DNA of 64,000 bases from Clostridium sulfidigenes (GCF_000732635.1 NZ_JPMD01000004.1:1-64000); one strand, 5' to 3'; positions 1 through 7,559 are shown, numbered from the stretch's first letter. Notes: generated from the letters alone by a model not told the origin. Program-made: numbers and translations.

Positions 1-100
1 TAGAACAAATAGTTAAATAGTTTCCTATATACTATTTATATAGTTTTATATATTAATATTTATATAGTGGACTTACGTCAATATTTTGGACACGATATTT

Positions 101-919
101 CTATAAATTTGACGCCTTAACTAAATCTTCTTTAGCTTGAGGCGTTATATAACCAATAGAACCATGAATTCTTTTTCTGTTATACCAGCCTTCAATATAC
201 TTAAAAAGATCAAGCCTTGCGGCAGCATAATCATAATAGAGTACTCTATTTACTTGTTCTTTCTTTAAAATAGAGTGAAAAGACTCAATACATGCATTAT
301 CATAAGGACATCCCTTGTTACTGTATGATGCTATCATATTGTACTTTTTTAGCTGTTCGCTATATGCTTCGCTGGTATACTGCGTTCCAAGATCAGAATG
401 GAAAATAATAGAGCCGCTAGGCCTTTGTATTTCATAAGCATTTTTCAAGGCCACTATAATTAAACTTGTATCCATAGATTTAGAGAATGAATATCCGATT
501 ATTTTTCTTGTGTGAAGATCCATTACTGATGCCAAGTAGCACCAACCATCTTTCATTGTGTGTATATAGGTTATATCACCTACCCACTTTTCGTTGATTG
601 TATTGGTTGTAAAGTCCCTGCGTAATATATTTTTACGCTCTTTTACTTCAGTTTTACTTGGATATGGTTTATATTGAGCTATAACTATTGATGCTATGTT
701 TAATTTTATCATAAGCCTTTGAACTCTCTTAACACTTATTTCATTTCCCTTTTCAATAAGCTTTTGATGAATTTTGGGTGCACCATATCGCTTGCTACTT
801 TCCTCGTAAATAGCAAGTATTTCTTTTTCATATTTTTCATTCTCGATAGCTCTATTACTTAATGTCTTATCTTTAGATTTATAATAAGTGCTTCTAGGTA
901 TGTCCAGTACCCTACACAT
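101..919 (-). CDS. IS3-family transposase OrfB (DDE integrase domain)
   Basis: This is the catalytic half of the transposase, 272 aa from its first ATG. An N-terminal HTH_21-type segment (residues about 40-90) is followed by an rve integrase core. The DDE triad is visible: Asp in GDITYIHT, Asp in FHSDLGTQYTS, and Glu in NACIESFH. The frame is open upstream of this ATG to position 1012 and overlaps orfA, so the natural product is probably an OrfAB fusion made by -1 frameshifting. The slip would occur at the seven-A run 1000-1006 (minus strand A_AAA_AAA), in orfA codons TTA AAA AAA. All catalytic residues are present, so the element may be active. Confidence 0.93.
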   Translation of the reverse strand: MCRVLDIPRSTYYKSKDKTLSNRAIENEKYEKEILAIYEESSKRYGAPKIHQKLIEKGNEISVKRVQRLMIKLNIASIVIAQYKPYPSKTEVKERKNILRRDFTTNTINEKWVGDITYIHTMKDGWCYLASVMDLHTRKIIGYSFSKSMDTSLIIVALKNAYEIQRPSGSIIFHSDLGTQYTSEAYSEQLKKYNMIASYSNKGCPYDNACIESFHSILKKEQVNRVLYYDYAAARLDLFKYIEGWYNRKRIHGSIGYITPQAKEDLVKASNL

Positions 920-960
920 TAGCTTAACTGAATAATTATTCTTGTTTTCATCAATAAATT

Positions 961-1299
961 CTAAGATTGACTCTCTTCCTTCGCGAACATGGCAATAGCT
1001 TTTTTTAATATTTCATTTTCCTCTTTAATAAGTTGAATTTCCTTTTGAAGTTTTAATACTTCTGTATCTTTTTTTATATTATTAGGGCAAGTATTGTCCT
1101 TTATTATAGGCTTCTTTGTTTTACTGCTTGGTGGATTTTTAAGCCACTTATATAATGTAGCGCTTGTTATGCCATATTCGCTGAAAATTTCTTGTATTGG
1201 TTTTCCAGAGTTATATATTTCTATAATCATTTTCTTAAAATCATCTGTATATCTTTTACCTGTATTTCTCACATGGACACTTCCTTTCCATACATTCAT
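961..1299 (-). CDS. IS3-family transposase OrfA (helix-turn-helix)
   Basis: 112 aa DNA-binding half of the transposase. Residues about 15-60 form the HTH_Tnp_1 helix-turn-helix (FKKMIIEIYNSGKPIQEI, ITSATLYKWL). A Lys/Glu-rich coiled coil with heptad leucines and isoleucines follows (about 80-105), usual for OrfA oligomerisation. The first ATG is at 1299, but a GTG at 1272 sits directly after AAAGGAAG and may be the true start (MRNTGKRY). The C-terminal end overlaps the open orfB frame by about 50 bases around the A7 slip site. Confidence 0.9.
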   Translation of the reverse strand: MNVWKGSVHVRNTGKRYTDDFKKMIIEIYNSGKPIQEIFSEYGITSATLYKWLKNPPSSKTKKPIIKDNTCPNNIKKDTEVLKLQKEIQLIKEENEILKKAIAMFAKEESQS

Positions 1300-1398
1300 T
1301 TTAACTGTTTATATTGGGTTGTGTCCATAAAAGTATACTAGCACTAATAGTTTTATAGGTTTATAGGTAAATATTTAAATAGTTTTATTCATATACTT

Positions 1399-2247
1399 TT
1401 ATGAAATGCTAAAGAATTTTTTTATTTCATCAATTCTTTCTAAAGCTATATTATATCCGTGGTTATAGGCGTGTTTAATTTTATTAAGATCTTTTTCAAA
1501 GCTATCAATACCATCTTCTGCAGTAGGTCTTAAAATTATAGCTTTGCCATCTCTTTCAAGTTGTTCACAATACTTAACTCTATCATTGTAAAGCTCATGA
1601 CGTGTAAGAAGAGGCTTTACTAAATTAGGATATTTCTTTTTTAAAACTTTAGCAGCAAAAATATTGCCTTTACCTAATTCTTTAATATACCCCTTAGGTC
1701 TAGTTAGAATAATTAGATGCTTTTCATTTCCATCTTCCATGGCTTTTAATACAGGAATAGGATCACAGATGCCTCCATCAAAATATTCATTATCATTAAT
1801 TATAGCTGGAGGAAAGAAAAGAGGTATAGCACAACTAGCTCTTAACATATTGCATTTTTCATCTAAATCTTTACCATTTAAATATTCGGTAACTCCAGTT
1901 TTAGCATTAGTCACACCAACTAAAATTTTACCTTCATAGCTTTTAAAGGTATCCATATCAAAAGGATAAATCTTATTAGGTAACTCATCAAAAGCAAAAT
2001 CTAAACCAAATAAGCTTTTACATTTAAAAAAGTTTCTAAAGCCTATATATCTTTTATCATGTCTATGGTTAATTAGAATATCATAGTTTCTTTTCTTTTG
2101 TTTTGATATATATGAAAAGCCGTTGGTAATACCTGCTGAAACGCCAATGCAATAAGGAAACATAATATCATTATCTAAAAGGGCATCCATTATACCAGCG
2201 CTAAAAATAGGTCTAAAGGTTCCACCTTCAAGAATTAAACTACTCAT
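1399..2247 (-). CDS. Patatin-like phospholipase family protein (YjjU type)
   Basis: 282 aa, predicted cytosolic serine lipid hydrolase. The N-terminal ILEGGTFRPIFSAGIMDALL contains the oxyanion-type glycine-rich turn. The nucleophile elbow is GVSAG near residue 37 and the catalytic aspartate lies in FDGGICDP near residue 157. Together these form the Ser-Asp dyad of the patatin fold. The start ATG at 2247 is preceded by AAGGAGTT. Size and motif spacing match the bacterial YjjU/RssA-like group. Substrate unknown. It stands alone on the minus strand between the insertion sequence and a divergent gene, with 231 bp of AT-rich promoter DNA upstream. It is one of three unrelated patatin-like genes in the window. 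Confidence 0.85.
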   Translation of the reverse strand: MSSLILEGGTFRPIFSAGIMDALLDNDIMFPYCIGVSAGITNGFSYISKQKKRNYDILINHRHDKRYIGFRNFFKCKSLFGLDFAFDELPNKIYPFDMDTFKSYEGKILVGVTNAKTGVTEYLNGKDLDEKCNMLRASCAIPLFFPPAIINDNEYFDGGICDPIPVLKAMEDGNEKHLIILTRPKGYIKELGKGNIFAAKVLKKKYPNLVKPLLTRHELYNDRVKYCEQLERDGKAIILRPTAEDGIDSFEKDLNKIKHAYNHGYNIALERIDEIKKFFSIS

Positions 2248-2478
2248 GATGTCAACTCCTTAAAATTAAATTTGTTAGATTGTTTTCTTACATAATTAAA
2301 TTAAGATATTATTTTAATTATGATTCTTTAGAATAAACTCCATATTTTATTATACCTATATCTCCATAGAAAGTTAAGATATATTAATTTGAAAATAAGC
2401 TATGATATAATTATATCTATAAATTACTAATAGGTATTGTAGTATAAGTTATAGATAAAAAACAAAGGAGGACTATAT

Positions 2479-2916
2479 ATGTATTTAGTAAGTTCATGTT
2501 TAGCAGGAGTCAATTGTAGATATAATGGAAGTAATAGTGAGAATAAATATGTAGCCGAATTAGTAAAAGCAGGAAAAGCTATAGCGATATGTCCAGAACA
2601 ATTAGCTGGTTTGCCCACTCCAAGGGCGTGTTGTGAGATTTTTATAGATGAAAATTCTAATAAAAGAGTAATTAGTAAGGACGGTATAGATTTAACCGAA
2701 AGTTTTTTAAAGGGAGCAGAGAAAACTTTAGGAATTATTAAAGCTGCTGGTATAAAGAAGGCAATACTACAGTCTAGAAGTCCTTCATGTGGGTACGGTA
2801 TGGTATATGATGGAGCATTTTCAGGAAAACTAATAGAAGGCAATGGATTAGTAGCAGAATTATTAATGAAAAATGGGATTGAAGTCTATACAGAAAATGA
2901 TTTAGATAAAATATAA
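2479..2916 (+). CDS. DUF523 family protein (TudS/YbbK-like)
   Basis: 145 aa with the full DUF523 signature: SSCLAGVNCRYNG at the N-terminus, ICPEQLAGLPTPR near residue 45, and SRSPSCGYG near residue 102. The three conserved cysteines (in SCL, CPE and PSCG) correspond to Fe-S cluster ligands described for TudS, a thiouracil desulfidase of this family. Whether this copy desulfurates thiouracil is inference. The start ATG follows AAAGGAGG at 2464. It is followed at close distance by the SPL-type radical SAM gene on the same strand. Confidence 0.85.
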   Translation: MYLVSSCLAGVNCRYNGSNSENKYVAELVKAGKAIAICPEQLAGLPTPRACCEIFIDENSNKRVISKDGIDLTESFLKGAEKTLGIIKAAGIKKAILQSRSPSCGYGMVYDGAFSGKLIEGNGLVAELLMKNGIEVYTENDLDKI

Positions 2917-2991
2917 TGTTATTATTTTAATTATTGATATGAAAGGTATGAAGATAAACTTTATTTTAAAAGTTTATATTTAAGTTAGGGG

Positions 2992-3894
2992 GTGATTAGC
3001 ATAGAATACATAAAAGCAAAAAAATTAATATCTCAATATATACCTAATAATTCATGGTTTGATATCAATTATAATATGAATATCTATAAAGGATGTTGCC
3101 ATGGATGTATTTATTGTGACTCCAGAAGTGAATGTTATCAAATAGAAGATTTTGATAGAGTTAGAGCAAAAGAAAAAGCTGTAGAAGCTATAGGAAAAGA
3201 ACTTAAAGGGAAAAGGAAAAAAGGTGTAATAGGAACAGGCGCTATGAGTGATCCTTACAATCCATTTGAAAAAGAATATGAGCTAACAAGGGAAGCTTTG
3301 AAGGAGATTACTAGGTATAATTTTGGAGTTTCCATTGCCACCAAGAGCCCTTTAATTACTAGAGATATTGATATATTAAAGGAGATTTCAAGGCGCTCTC
3401 CTGTGTTAATAAAAATAACTGTAACTACATTTGATGATGATTTATGTAAAAGGATAGAACCTAATGTGGCACCTAGTAGCGAAAGGTTTAAGGCTATAAA
3501 ACAGCTTAGTGATAGTGGGATATATACAGGAATATTGCTTATGCCAATTCTTCCTTTTATTAATGATTCAGAAGATAATATAAGAAATATAGTTAGAGAA
3601 GCTCATAATTCAGGAGCTAAATTTATATTTGCTTATGGAATGGGGCTTACCCTTAGAGGGAATCAAAGGGCCTATTACTATGAACAATTAAGTAGACTAT
3701 TTCAAAGGGAGAACTTAGTTAGAAAATATATTCATACCTATGGTGATAGATATGAATGTGAATCTTCTAATGGAAAGAAGCTTTGGAAGACCTTCACTGA
3801 AGAATGTAATAAATATGGAATTATATACAAAATGAAGGATATAATCAAGGATTATAGAAAGAATTATGAAGAGGAACAGCTGAGCTTATTTTAA
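2992..3894 (+). CDS. SPL-family radical SAM protein
   Basis: About 300 aa. The radical SAM cluster motif C-x3-C-x2-C is seen in CCHGCIYCD (about residues 35-43), followed by SPL-like motifs GAMSDPYNPFEKEY and SIATKSPLITRDIDIL. These mark the spore-photoproduct-lyase-like Rv2578c group, whose substrates are largely unknown. The start is odd: the only GTG (2992) is embedded in the Shine-Dalgarno sequence AGGGGGTGATT, and no ATG lies between it and the cluster motif. Initiation at ATA 3001, correctly spaced and giving MEYIKAKK, is plausible. The C-terminus ends EEQLSLF, a possible clamp-binding-like tail. Confidence 0.85.
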   Translation: MISIEYIKAKKLISQYIPNNSWFDINYNMNIYKGCCHGCIYCDSRSECYQIEDFDRVRAKEKAVEAIGKELKGKRKKGVIGTGAMSDPYNPFEKEYELTREALKEITRYNFGVSIATKSPLITRDIDILKEISRRSPVLIKITVTTFDDDLCKRIEPNVAPSSERFKAIKQLSDSGIYTGILLMPILPFINDSEDNIRNIVREAHNSGAKFIFAYGMGLTLRGNQRAYYYEQLSRLFQRENLVRKYIHTYGDRYECESSNGKKLWKTFTEECNKYGIIYKMKDIIKDYRKNYEEEQLSLF

Positions 3895-3984
3895 GACTAT
3901 TAAGATAAAATATTAGATTTACCTTACTTAATCTATGTTTCAATATATGATAAAATGTATATAGTATTTAATTAAAAGGGGGAA

Positions 3985-4023
3985 ATGGTTTGTCTTATGT
4001 ATGTTAAGGCAAAATCTATATAG
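3985..4023 (+). CDS. Possible 12-codon leader ORF
   Basis: An ATG at 3985 lies two bases after a strong purine run (AAAAGGGGG, 3974-3982) and opens a 12-residue frame, MVCLMYVKAKSI, ending at TAG 4021-4023. The next gene begins six bases later at 4029 and lacks a convincing ribosome binding site of its own, which suggests translational coupling. The short spacing after the purine run is not ideal, and no other evidence supports expression. Confidence 0.3.
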   Translation: MVCLMYVKAKSI

Positions 4024-4028
4024 TTAAA

Positions 4029-4217
4029 ATGAAGGATATTAAATCAATATTCTATTGGATAATAGGATTTTTACTTGCGGATGGCTTTAGATATTTACTT
4101 AGGGATGTAGATATTCCAGAGATTTTTAAATGGGCATTAGGAATAGTTATAATTCTTGGAGGCTATATCCTTATAAATAAATTATTTATAAAAGATAGAA
4201 GCAAAGAAGAAATATAA
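4029..4217 (+). CDS. Small two-helix membrane protein, unknown function
   Basis: 62 aa. Two hydrophobic segments (about residues 7-23 and 34-52) are separated by a charged stretch RYLLRDVDIPEIF, with a basic/acidic tail KDRSKEEI. No family recognised. It starts at ATG 4029 immediately after a possible 12-codon leader and has no good Shine-Dalgarno of its own. The methyltransferase gene follows after 36 bp and could be co-transcribed. Confidence 0.6.
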   Translation: MKDIKSIFYWIIGFLLADGFRYLLRDVDIPEIFKWALGIVIILGGYILINKLFIKDRSKEEI

Positions 4218-4253
4218 ACTAAAGGAAAAAATTTATTTTAAGGGGATGAAGAT

Positions 4254-4865
4254 ATGCACTTTGATGAGGAGTCAAAAAAATGGGATACAGAATATAGGGT
4301 TCAAAGAGCAAAGAAAATTAGTACTGAAATAGAAAACTATTTGGATAAAGATAACAATTTAAGAGCCTTAGAATTTGGATGTGGTACAGGGCTTATATCA
4401 GAAAATTTAACTCATAGATTTTCTGATATATTGATGATGGATTTATCTGAAGGAATGATAGAACAGTTAAAATTAAAAATAGAAAAAAACAAAATAAAAA
4501 ATATGAAAACTTGGTGTGGGGATTTATTTCAATTTAATGATAATAAAAAGTTTGATGTGATTTATACATCTATGGTTTTTCACCATATAGAAGATCTACC
4601 AAAGGTAATAAAGAAGCTATATGATTTGCTAAATAAAGAGGGCAAATTAATAGTTGTAGATCTATGTCCTGATAATGGTGGTTTCCATGATGAAGTACAG
4701 GATTTTAGTGGACATAATGGATTTAAGCTTACAGAAATGGAAGGCTTAATAGAAGAAGCTGGGCTTGAAGTCATAGGTTCAAAAATATTTTATTCAGGAA
4801 TGAAGAAAAGTGAAGGTAAGGAGCAACCATATCAGTTATTTAGTATGTGTGGTATAAGAAAGTAA
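4254..4865 (+). CDS. Class I SAM-dependent methyltransferase
   Basis: 203 aa with a standard Methyltransf_11/25 Rossmann domain. Motif I is ALEFGCGTGLISENL (about residues 37-51), motif II is MMDLSEGMIEQ, and post-motif residues are DVIYTSMVFHHIEDL and GKLIVVDL. The acidic end of strand 2 (DLSEGM) fits SAM ribose binding. Substrate unknown; similar clostridial proteins act on small molecules. Start ATG 4254 is preceded by AAGGGGATG. Confidence 0.88.
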   Translation: MHFDEESKKWDTEYRVQRAKKISTEIENYLDKDNNLRALEFGCGTGLISENLTHRFSDILMMDLSEGMIEQLKLKIEKNKIKNMKTWCGDLFQFNDNKKFDVIYTSMVFHHIEDLPKVIKKLYDLLNKEGKLIVVDLCPDNGGFHDEVQDFSGHNGFKLTEMEGLIEEAGLEVIGSKIFYSGMKKSEGKEQPYQLFSMCGIRK

Positions 4866-4902
4866 ATATATGTTACGAAATTTTCTCAATTATAGATTAG
4901 AT

Positions 4903-4942
4903 TTTAGAGTATATGCAATATTTCTTTTCTGTTGAAACTACA
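4903..4942 (+). repeat. 40-bp duplicate fragment of the downstream methyltransferase gene
   Basis: Positions 4903-4942 match 6218-6257 at 39 of 40 bases (the difference is T at 4930 versus C at 6245). The second copy lies inside the coding region 5388-6734, where it encodes LEYMQYFFSVETT at the start of the C-terminal domain. Similarity fades on both sides. Copy 1 lies in non-coding DNA and looks like a remnant of a former gene copy or a recombination scar. Confidence 0.75.
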
Positions 4943-5009
4943 TTATTATTTATTGACTTAATTTCAAATATTTGCTATAGTGATTTTATCAAATATAGGA
5001 GGTACAACA

Positions 5010-5030
5010 ATGAAATTGTGTAATTGCTAA
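5010..5030 (+). CDS. Possible six-residue leader peptide MKLCNC
   Basis: A strong AGGAGG (4997-5002) is spaced seven bases from ATG 5010, opening MKLCNC with stop TAA at 5028-5030. The last codons lie in one arm of an inverted repeat (5021-5031 with 5109-5119), so translation would affect folding of the leader RNA. A hairpin (5032-5051 region) and a T-rich stretch at 5088-5094 lie between the arms. The Shine-Dalgarno match in otherwise non-coding DNA is the main evidence. It could be a regulatory leader for the methyltransferase 360 bp downstream. Confidence 0.4.
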   Translation: MKLCNC

Positions 5031-5291
5031 TTAATTTTCATAATTGAAAATTGATGAAAGAAAGAATAAAATGCCTAATCATTAGGTTTTTTTGTGTACT
5101 TCTTTTAAATTAGCAATTAAAAGACATACCTCTTATAGAACTAAAATTGTATTTATGTTTTATATAGACGTTAAGTTTATTAGGATAGGAGCTATAGTGA
5201 TTGGAGATTGTATATATTTATTTTTATTGCATTAAATATATAGTTCTTATTAGATAAACTTATTTAAGTATAAAATTGATTACAGATTTTT

Positions 5292-5330
5292 AGGCTACAA
5301 GAAAGCAGTGCTTTTTTGTAGCCTTTTGTT
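5292..5330 (+). terminator. Strong intrinsic terminator / attenuator
   Basis: Nine-bp stem AGGCTACAA (5292-5300) and TTGTAGCCT (5316-5324), with a further inner AAGCA/TGCTT pairing and a trailing T-rich tract. It lies 58 bp before the methyltransferase start with no upstream gene end nearby, so it may act as an attenuator. Confidence 0.8.
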
Positions 5331-5352
5331 TTATATTTAATAAATCGATGGT

Positions 5353-5384
5353 TAGGCCTCAAAACTTATTTTAAGGAGGTCCTA
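5353..5384 (+). promoter_or_regulatory. Hairpin covering the ribosome binding site
   Basis: TAGGCCTC (5353-5360) can pair with GAGGTCCTA (5376-5384) with one bulged base. This would mask the AAGGAGGT Shine-Dalgarno (5373-5380) of the methyltransferase at 5388. Inference from complementarity only. Confidence 0.4.
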
Positions 5385-5387
5385 TCA

Positions 5388-6734
5388 ATGGATACAACAT
5401 TGAAGTTTGCACATGAAGAAGATGTAATTTGTGCAGTGGAGTTAGTTTATGAACATGAAATCAAAAATATGTTAACTTCAAATATATTTGGTTTAAATAA
5501 AGCCTTAGCCTTTATTAATTTTGCTTGTATTAATGATACTGATAATGTAATCACAATAGGTTCACATTTAGAGATTACCACATTACTAATATCATATATC
5601 TATACACCACAAAAATTAGTGACACAAACTTCAGATACAAGTTGCTGCATTGATAATAGATTATTGAAAAATATCAATGAACTTTTATCAGGTTATAAAT
5701 ATACAGAAATTATTAGCTCTAATTTGCATATAGGACTTATAGAATATGAGAAGGAATCTTTTGACGTAGCAATTTTGGGTTTTGCTAATTTAATTAATAT
5801 CTCAGAAGAAGTACAGATAAACAGGTTTAGTCTTGAAACTGGAATAGAATATGAGATGTTTGAAAGGTTATTTGCAAAGTCCAGTAAGTTGTTAAAAAAA
5901 GATGGAAGATTAGTAGTACTGACGAAACCAGGATGGATATTAAAGTTATGGAGTTTAATTCATGACCTTGGTTTACAATTAGAATATGATAGCTATAGTC
6001 TATACGTTGATAGTAATAGACATCCTAATGGATTTATTTGGTTAAGGTTCATTAAAAGAGATATAAATTTTAATCTGGAATTGCATAAGAGGAATATACT
6101 ATCTTTAATAAATGATAACAACATTGATAGACTGTATGCTCATAGGAATAATTTAATATTTCCATATGTGGAGCTCTCCTATAGTAATTCTGAAGCCTAT
6201 GTTAAATTAAATCAGAATTTAGAGTATATGCAATATTTCTTTTCCGTTGAAACTACAGCAAATCTAGCAGAATTATGTGAAGGATATACAGCATGTCTAG
6301 TTACTCCATCCGTAGCACAGTATGCATATAAGATAAATAAAAATATAGTCCTTTTTGAACGAGATAACAGATTTAGAGAAAATGGTGGTCTAAAATTTGT
6401 AAAATTTGATTTAAATATTGGTTTAACAAAATTTTTACAGAATAAATATTTAAAAAAATTTGATAGAGTTATATGTGATCCACCATTCGATATCAAATTG
6501 GATGTTTTAGCAAATGATATTGTTGAATTGTTAAAGCAAGATAGAAAAAGTGTTGCTTATATAATATTTCCTAATAACAGAAAGATTAGTTTAATCAATG
6601 CTATGAAGGTTAGAGGGTTATTATTAGAAGAGGAAACTCAAAAAATAAGTATAGAGTATGCTAGGCCACCTAAGATAGTTAGGGTTAATGGTAAAGATGC
6701 CATTCAATTATATAAGTTTATTTATGTAATTTAA
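5388..6734 (+). CDS. Two-domain methyltransferase; C-terminal domain N6-adenine/EEF1A-lysine MTase-like
   Basis: 448 aa. The N-terminal half (about 40-215) looks like a SAM methyltransferase fold with weak motifs (VITIGSHLE, FDVAILGFANL, DGRLVVLTKPGW). The C-terminal part (about 275-448) matches the PF10237 pattern: QYFFSVETTANLAEL, ACLVTPSVAQYAY, LFERDNRF, and the catalytic-type CDPPF near residue 364. PF10237 includes eukaryotic EEF1AKMT1/Efm5, which methylate elongation factor lysines; the DPPF motif is also seen in nucleic-acid amino-methyltransferases. The tandem layout recalls RsmC/RlmG. The target could be an elongation factor or rRNA; neither is shown by the sequence. A perfect AAGGAGGT precedes ATG 5388. 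Confidence 0.7.
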   Translation: MDTTLKFAHEEDVICAVELVYEHEIKNMLTSNIFGLNKALAFINFACINDTDNVITIGSHLEITTLLISYIYTPQKLVTQTSDTSCCIDNRLLKNINELLSGYKYTEIISSNLHIGLIEYEKESFDVAILGFANLINISEEVQINRFSLETGIEYEMFERLFAKSSKLLKKDGRLVVLTKPGWILKLWSLIHDLGLQLEYDSYSLYVDSNRHPNGFIWLRFIKRDINFNLELHKRNILSLINDNNIDRLYAHRNNLIFPYVELSYSNSEAYVKLNQNLEYMQYFFSVETTANLAELCEGYTACLVTPSVAQYAYKINKNIVLFERDNRFRENGGLKFVKFDLNIGLTKFLQNKYLKKFDRVICDPPFDIKLDVLANDIVELLKQDRKSVAYIIFPNNRKISLINAMKVRGLLLEEETQKISIEYARPPKIVRVNGKDAIQLYKFIYVI

Positions 6735-6862
6735 AACATTTTTATGGAAGATTGAGCAGTTAAAGTTAAAAATAGATAAGAATAAATGTATATTAATAAT
6801 TATCAGTAAATTTAAACTTAAAATTTAATTGAAGGTCTTTAAAAAATTTAATTATTTATATT

Positions 6863-6913
6863 ATTGACCATGTGGTTTGTTTTTGATAATATATAATAGA
6901 CCGTATGGTCAAT
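6863..6913 (+). promoter_or_regulatory. Promoter with paired TetR-type operator
   Basis: ATTGACCATGTGGT (6863-6876) and GACCGTATGGTCAAT (6899-6913) are inverted copies. Each is also a partial palindrome (ACCA-nn-TGGT). Between them lie TGATAAT and TATAAT (6892-6897) candidates for the -10, and the left site contains TTGACC. The arrangement places both sites over the promoter of the TetR gene that begins 21 bp downstream, so autoregulation is likely. Confidence 0.7.
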
Positions 6914-6933
6914 ATTTATATTTGGAGGGTATT

Positions 6934-7554
6934 ATGAATCAAAAAGAGAAAAGTCAGATAAGTAAAGATAAAATATTAAATGCTGCCATAGCGGAGTTTG
7001 GAACAAAGACATATGAAAATGCTTCGCTGAATAATATATGCAACGATAACAAAATTTCAAAGGGACTTATCTATCACTATTTTAAAAATAAAGATGAGTT
7101 ATTTTTAAAATGTGTTAAGGTTTGCTTTGATGAGCTTGTAGATTATCTTAGTAAAGAAGAATTTGACCAATTGGATTTTCAGAAGTACATGCAAAATTAT
7201 TTTGATTTAAGATATCGTTTTTTTAAAGAGAATAATTATTACAGTCATATATTCTTTCATGCAATTTTACAACCACCTGTACATTTGAAAGAACAAATCA
7301 AAGACTTAAGAGCTGATTTTGACACACTTAATATAAGTCACTATCGCATGGCCTTAAGTAATGTAACACTACGAGATAATATTACAGAAGAAGAAGCAAT
7401 GGAATACTTCTTTGTTTTTCAAGAAATGTTCAATGGTTATTTTCAAAGTAAAGCTTATGAAAATCTGGACTTTAATTCACTAATAGAAATGCACGAACTG
7501 AAACTGTCAAAAATACTAAATATTATGCTTTATGGTATTTCAAAGGAGGAGTAG
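6934..7554 (+). CDS. TetR/AcrR family transcriptional regulator
   Basis: 206 aa. The N-terminal helix-turn-helix covers residues about 8-55 (KDKILNAAIAEFGTKTYENASLNNICNDNKISKGLIYHYFKNKDELF), the standard TetR_N pattern, followed by an all-helical ligand domain. The start was set at ATG 6934 after TGGAGGG. The frame runs further upstream, but that part overlaps the operator and reads as non-protein. The antiporter gene starts five bases after its stop, so the two form an operon. It probably represses its own promoter, and hence the antiporter, through the paired sites at 6863-6913. Confidence 0.88.
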   Translation: MNQKEKSQISKDKILNAAIAEFGTKTYENASLNNICNDNKISKGLIYHYFKNKDELFLKCVKVCFDELVDYLSKEEFDQLDFQKYMQNYFDLRYRFFKENNYYSHIFFHAILQPPVHLKEQIKDLRADFDTLNISHYRMALSNVTLRDNITEEEAMEYFFVFQEMFNGYFQSKAYENLDFNSLIEMHELKLSKILNIMLYGISKEE

Positions 7555-7559
7555 AAACA

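Larger units (their letters stand above)
65..1340 (-). mobile_element. IS3-family insertion sequence (IS150-like), complete
   Basis: About 1.28 kb with two overlapping minus-strand frames (orfA, orfB) typical of IS3 elements. Both ends carry related inverted sequences: the outermost bases read TAGTGGACTT on the left (65-74) and TAGTATACTT on the right (reverse complement of 1331-1340), with an internal TGGACAC core at 87-93 and 1321-1327. Exact tips are inferred from this similarity, and no convincing 3-bp target duplication is visible. Flanks are very AT-rich. The element sits next to the patatin gene without interrupting any recognisable gene. Confidence 0.85.
4984..5384 (+). promoter_or_regulatory. 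Structured leader region before the two-domain methyltransferase
   Basis: This 400-bp stretch without a large gene holds several features in order: the leader ORF at 5010-5030; an 11-bp inverted repeat (5021-5031 and 5109-5119); a perfect 8-bp hairpin AATTTTCA/TGAAAATT near 5034-5053; complementary TAAGTTTAT and ATAAACTTA segments near 5174 and 5264; a strong terminator (5292-5330); and a hairpin over the ribosome binding site (5353-5384). Together they suggest attenuation control. No T-box or known riboswitch consensus was recognised. Confidence 0.5.

Noticed and set aside
2427..2843. 138-codon minus-strand frame opposite the DUF523 gene
   Set aside because: It is an antisense shadow of a clear family member, with no ribosome site or recognisable domain.
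4984..5340. T-box or known riboswitch ahead of the two-domain methyltransferase
   Set aside because: The T-box core sequence and other known consensus motifs were not found; only generic hairpins and a terminator are present.
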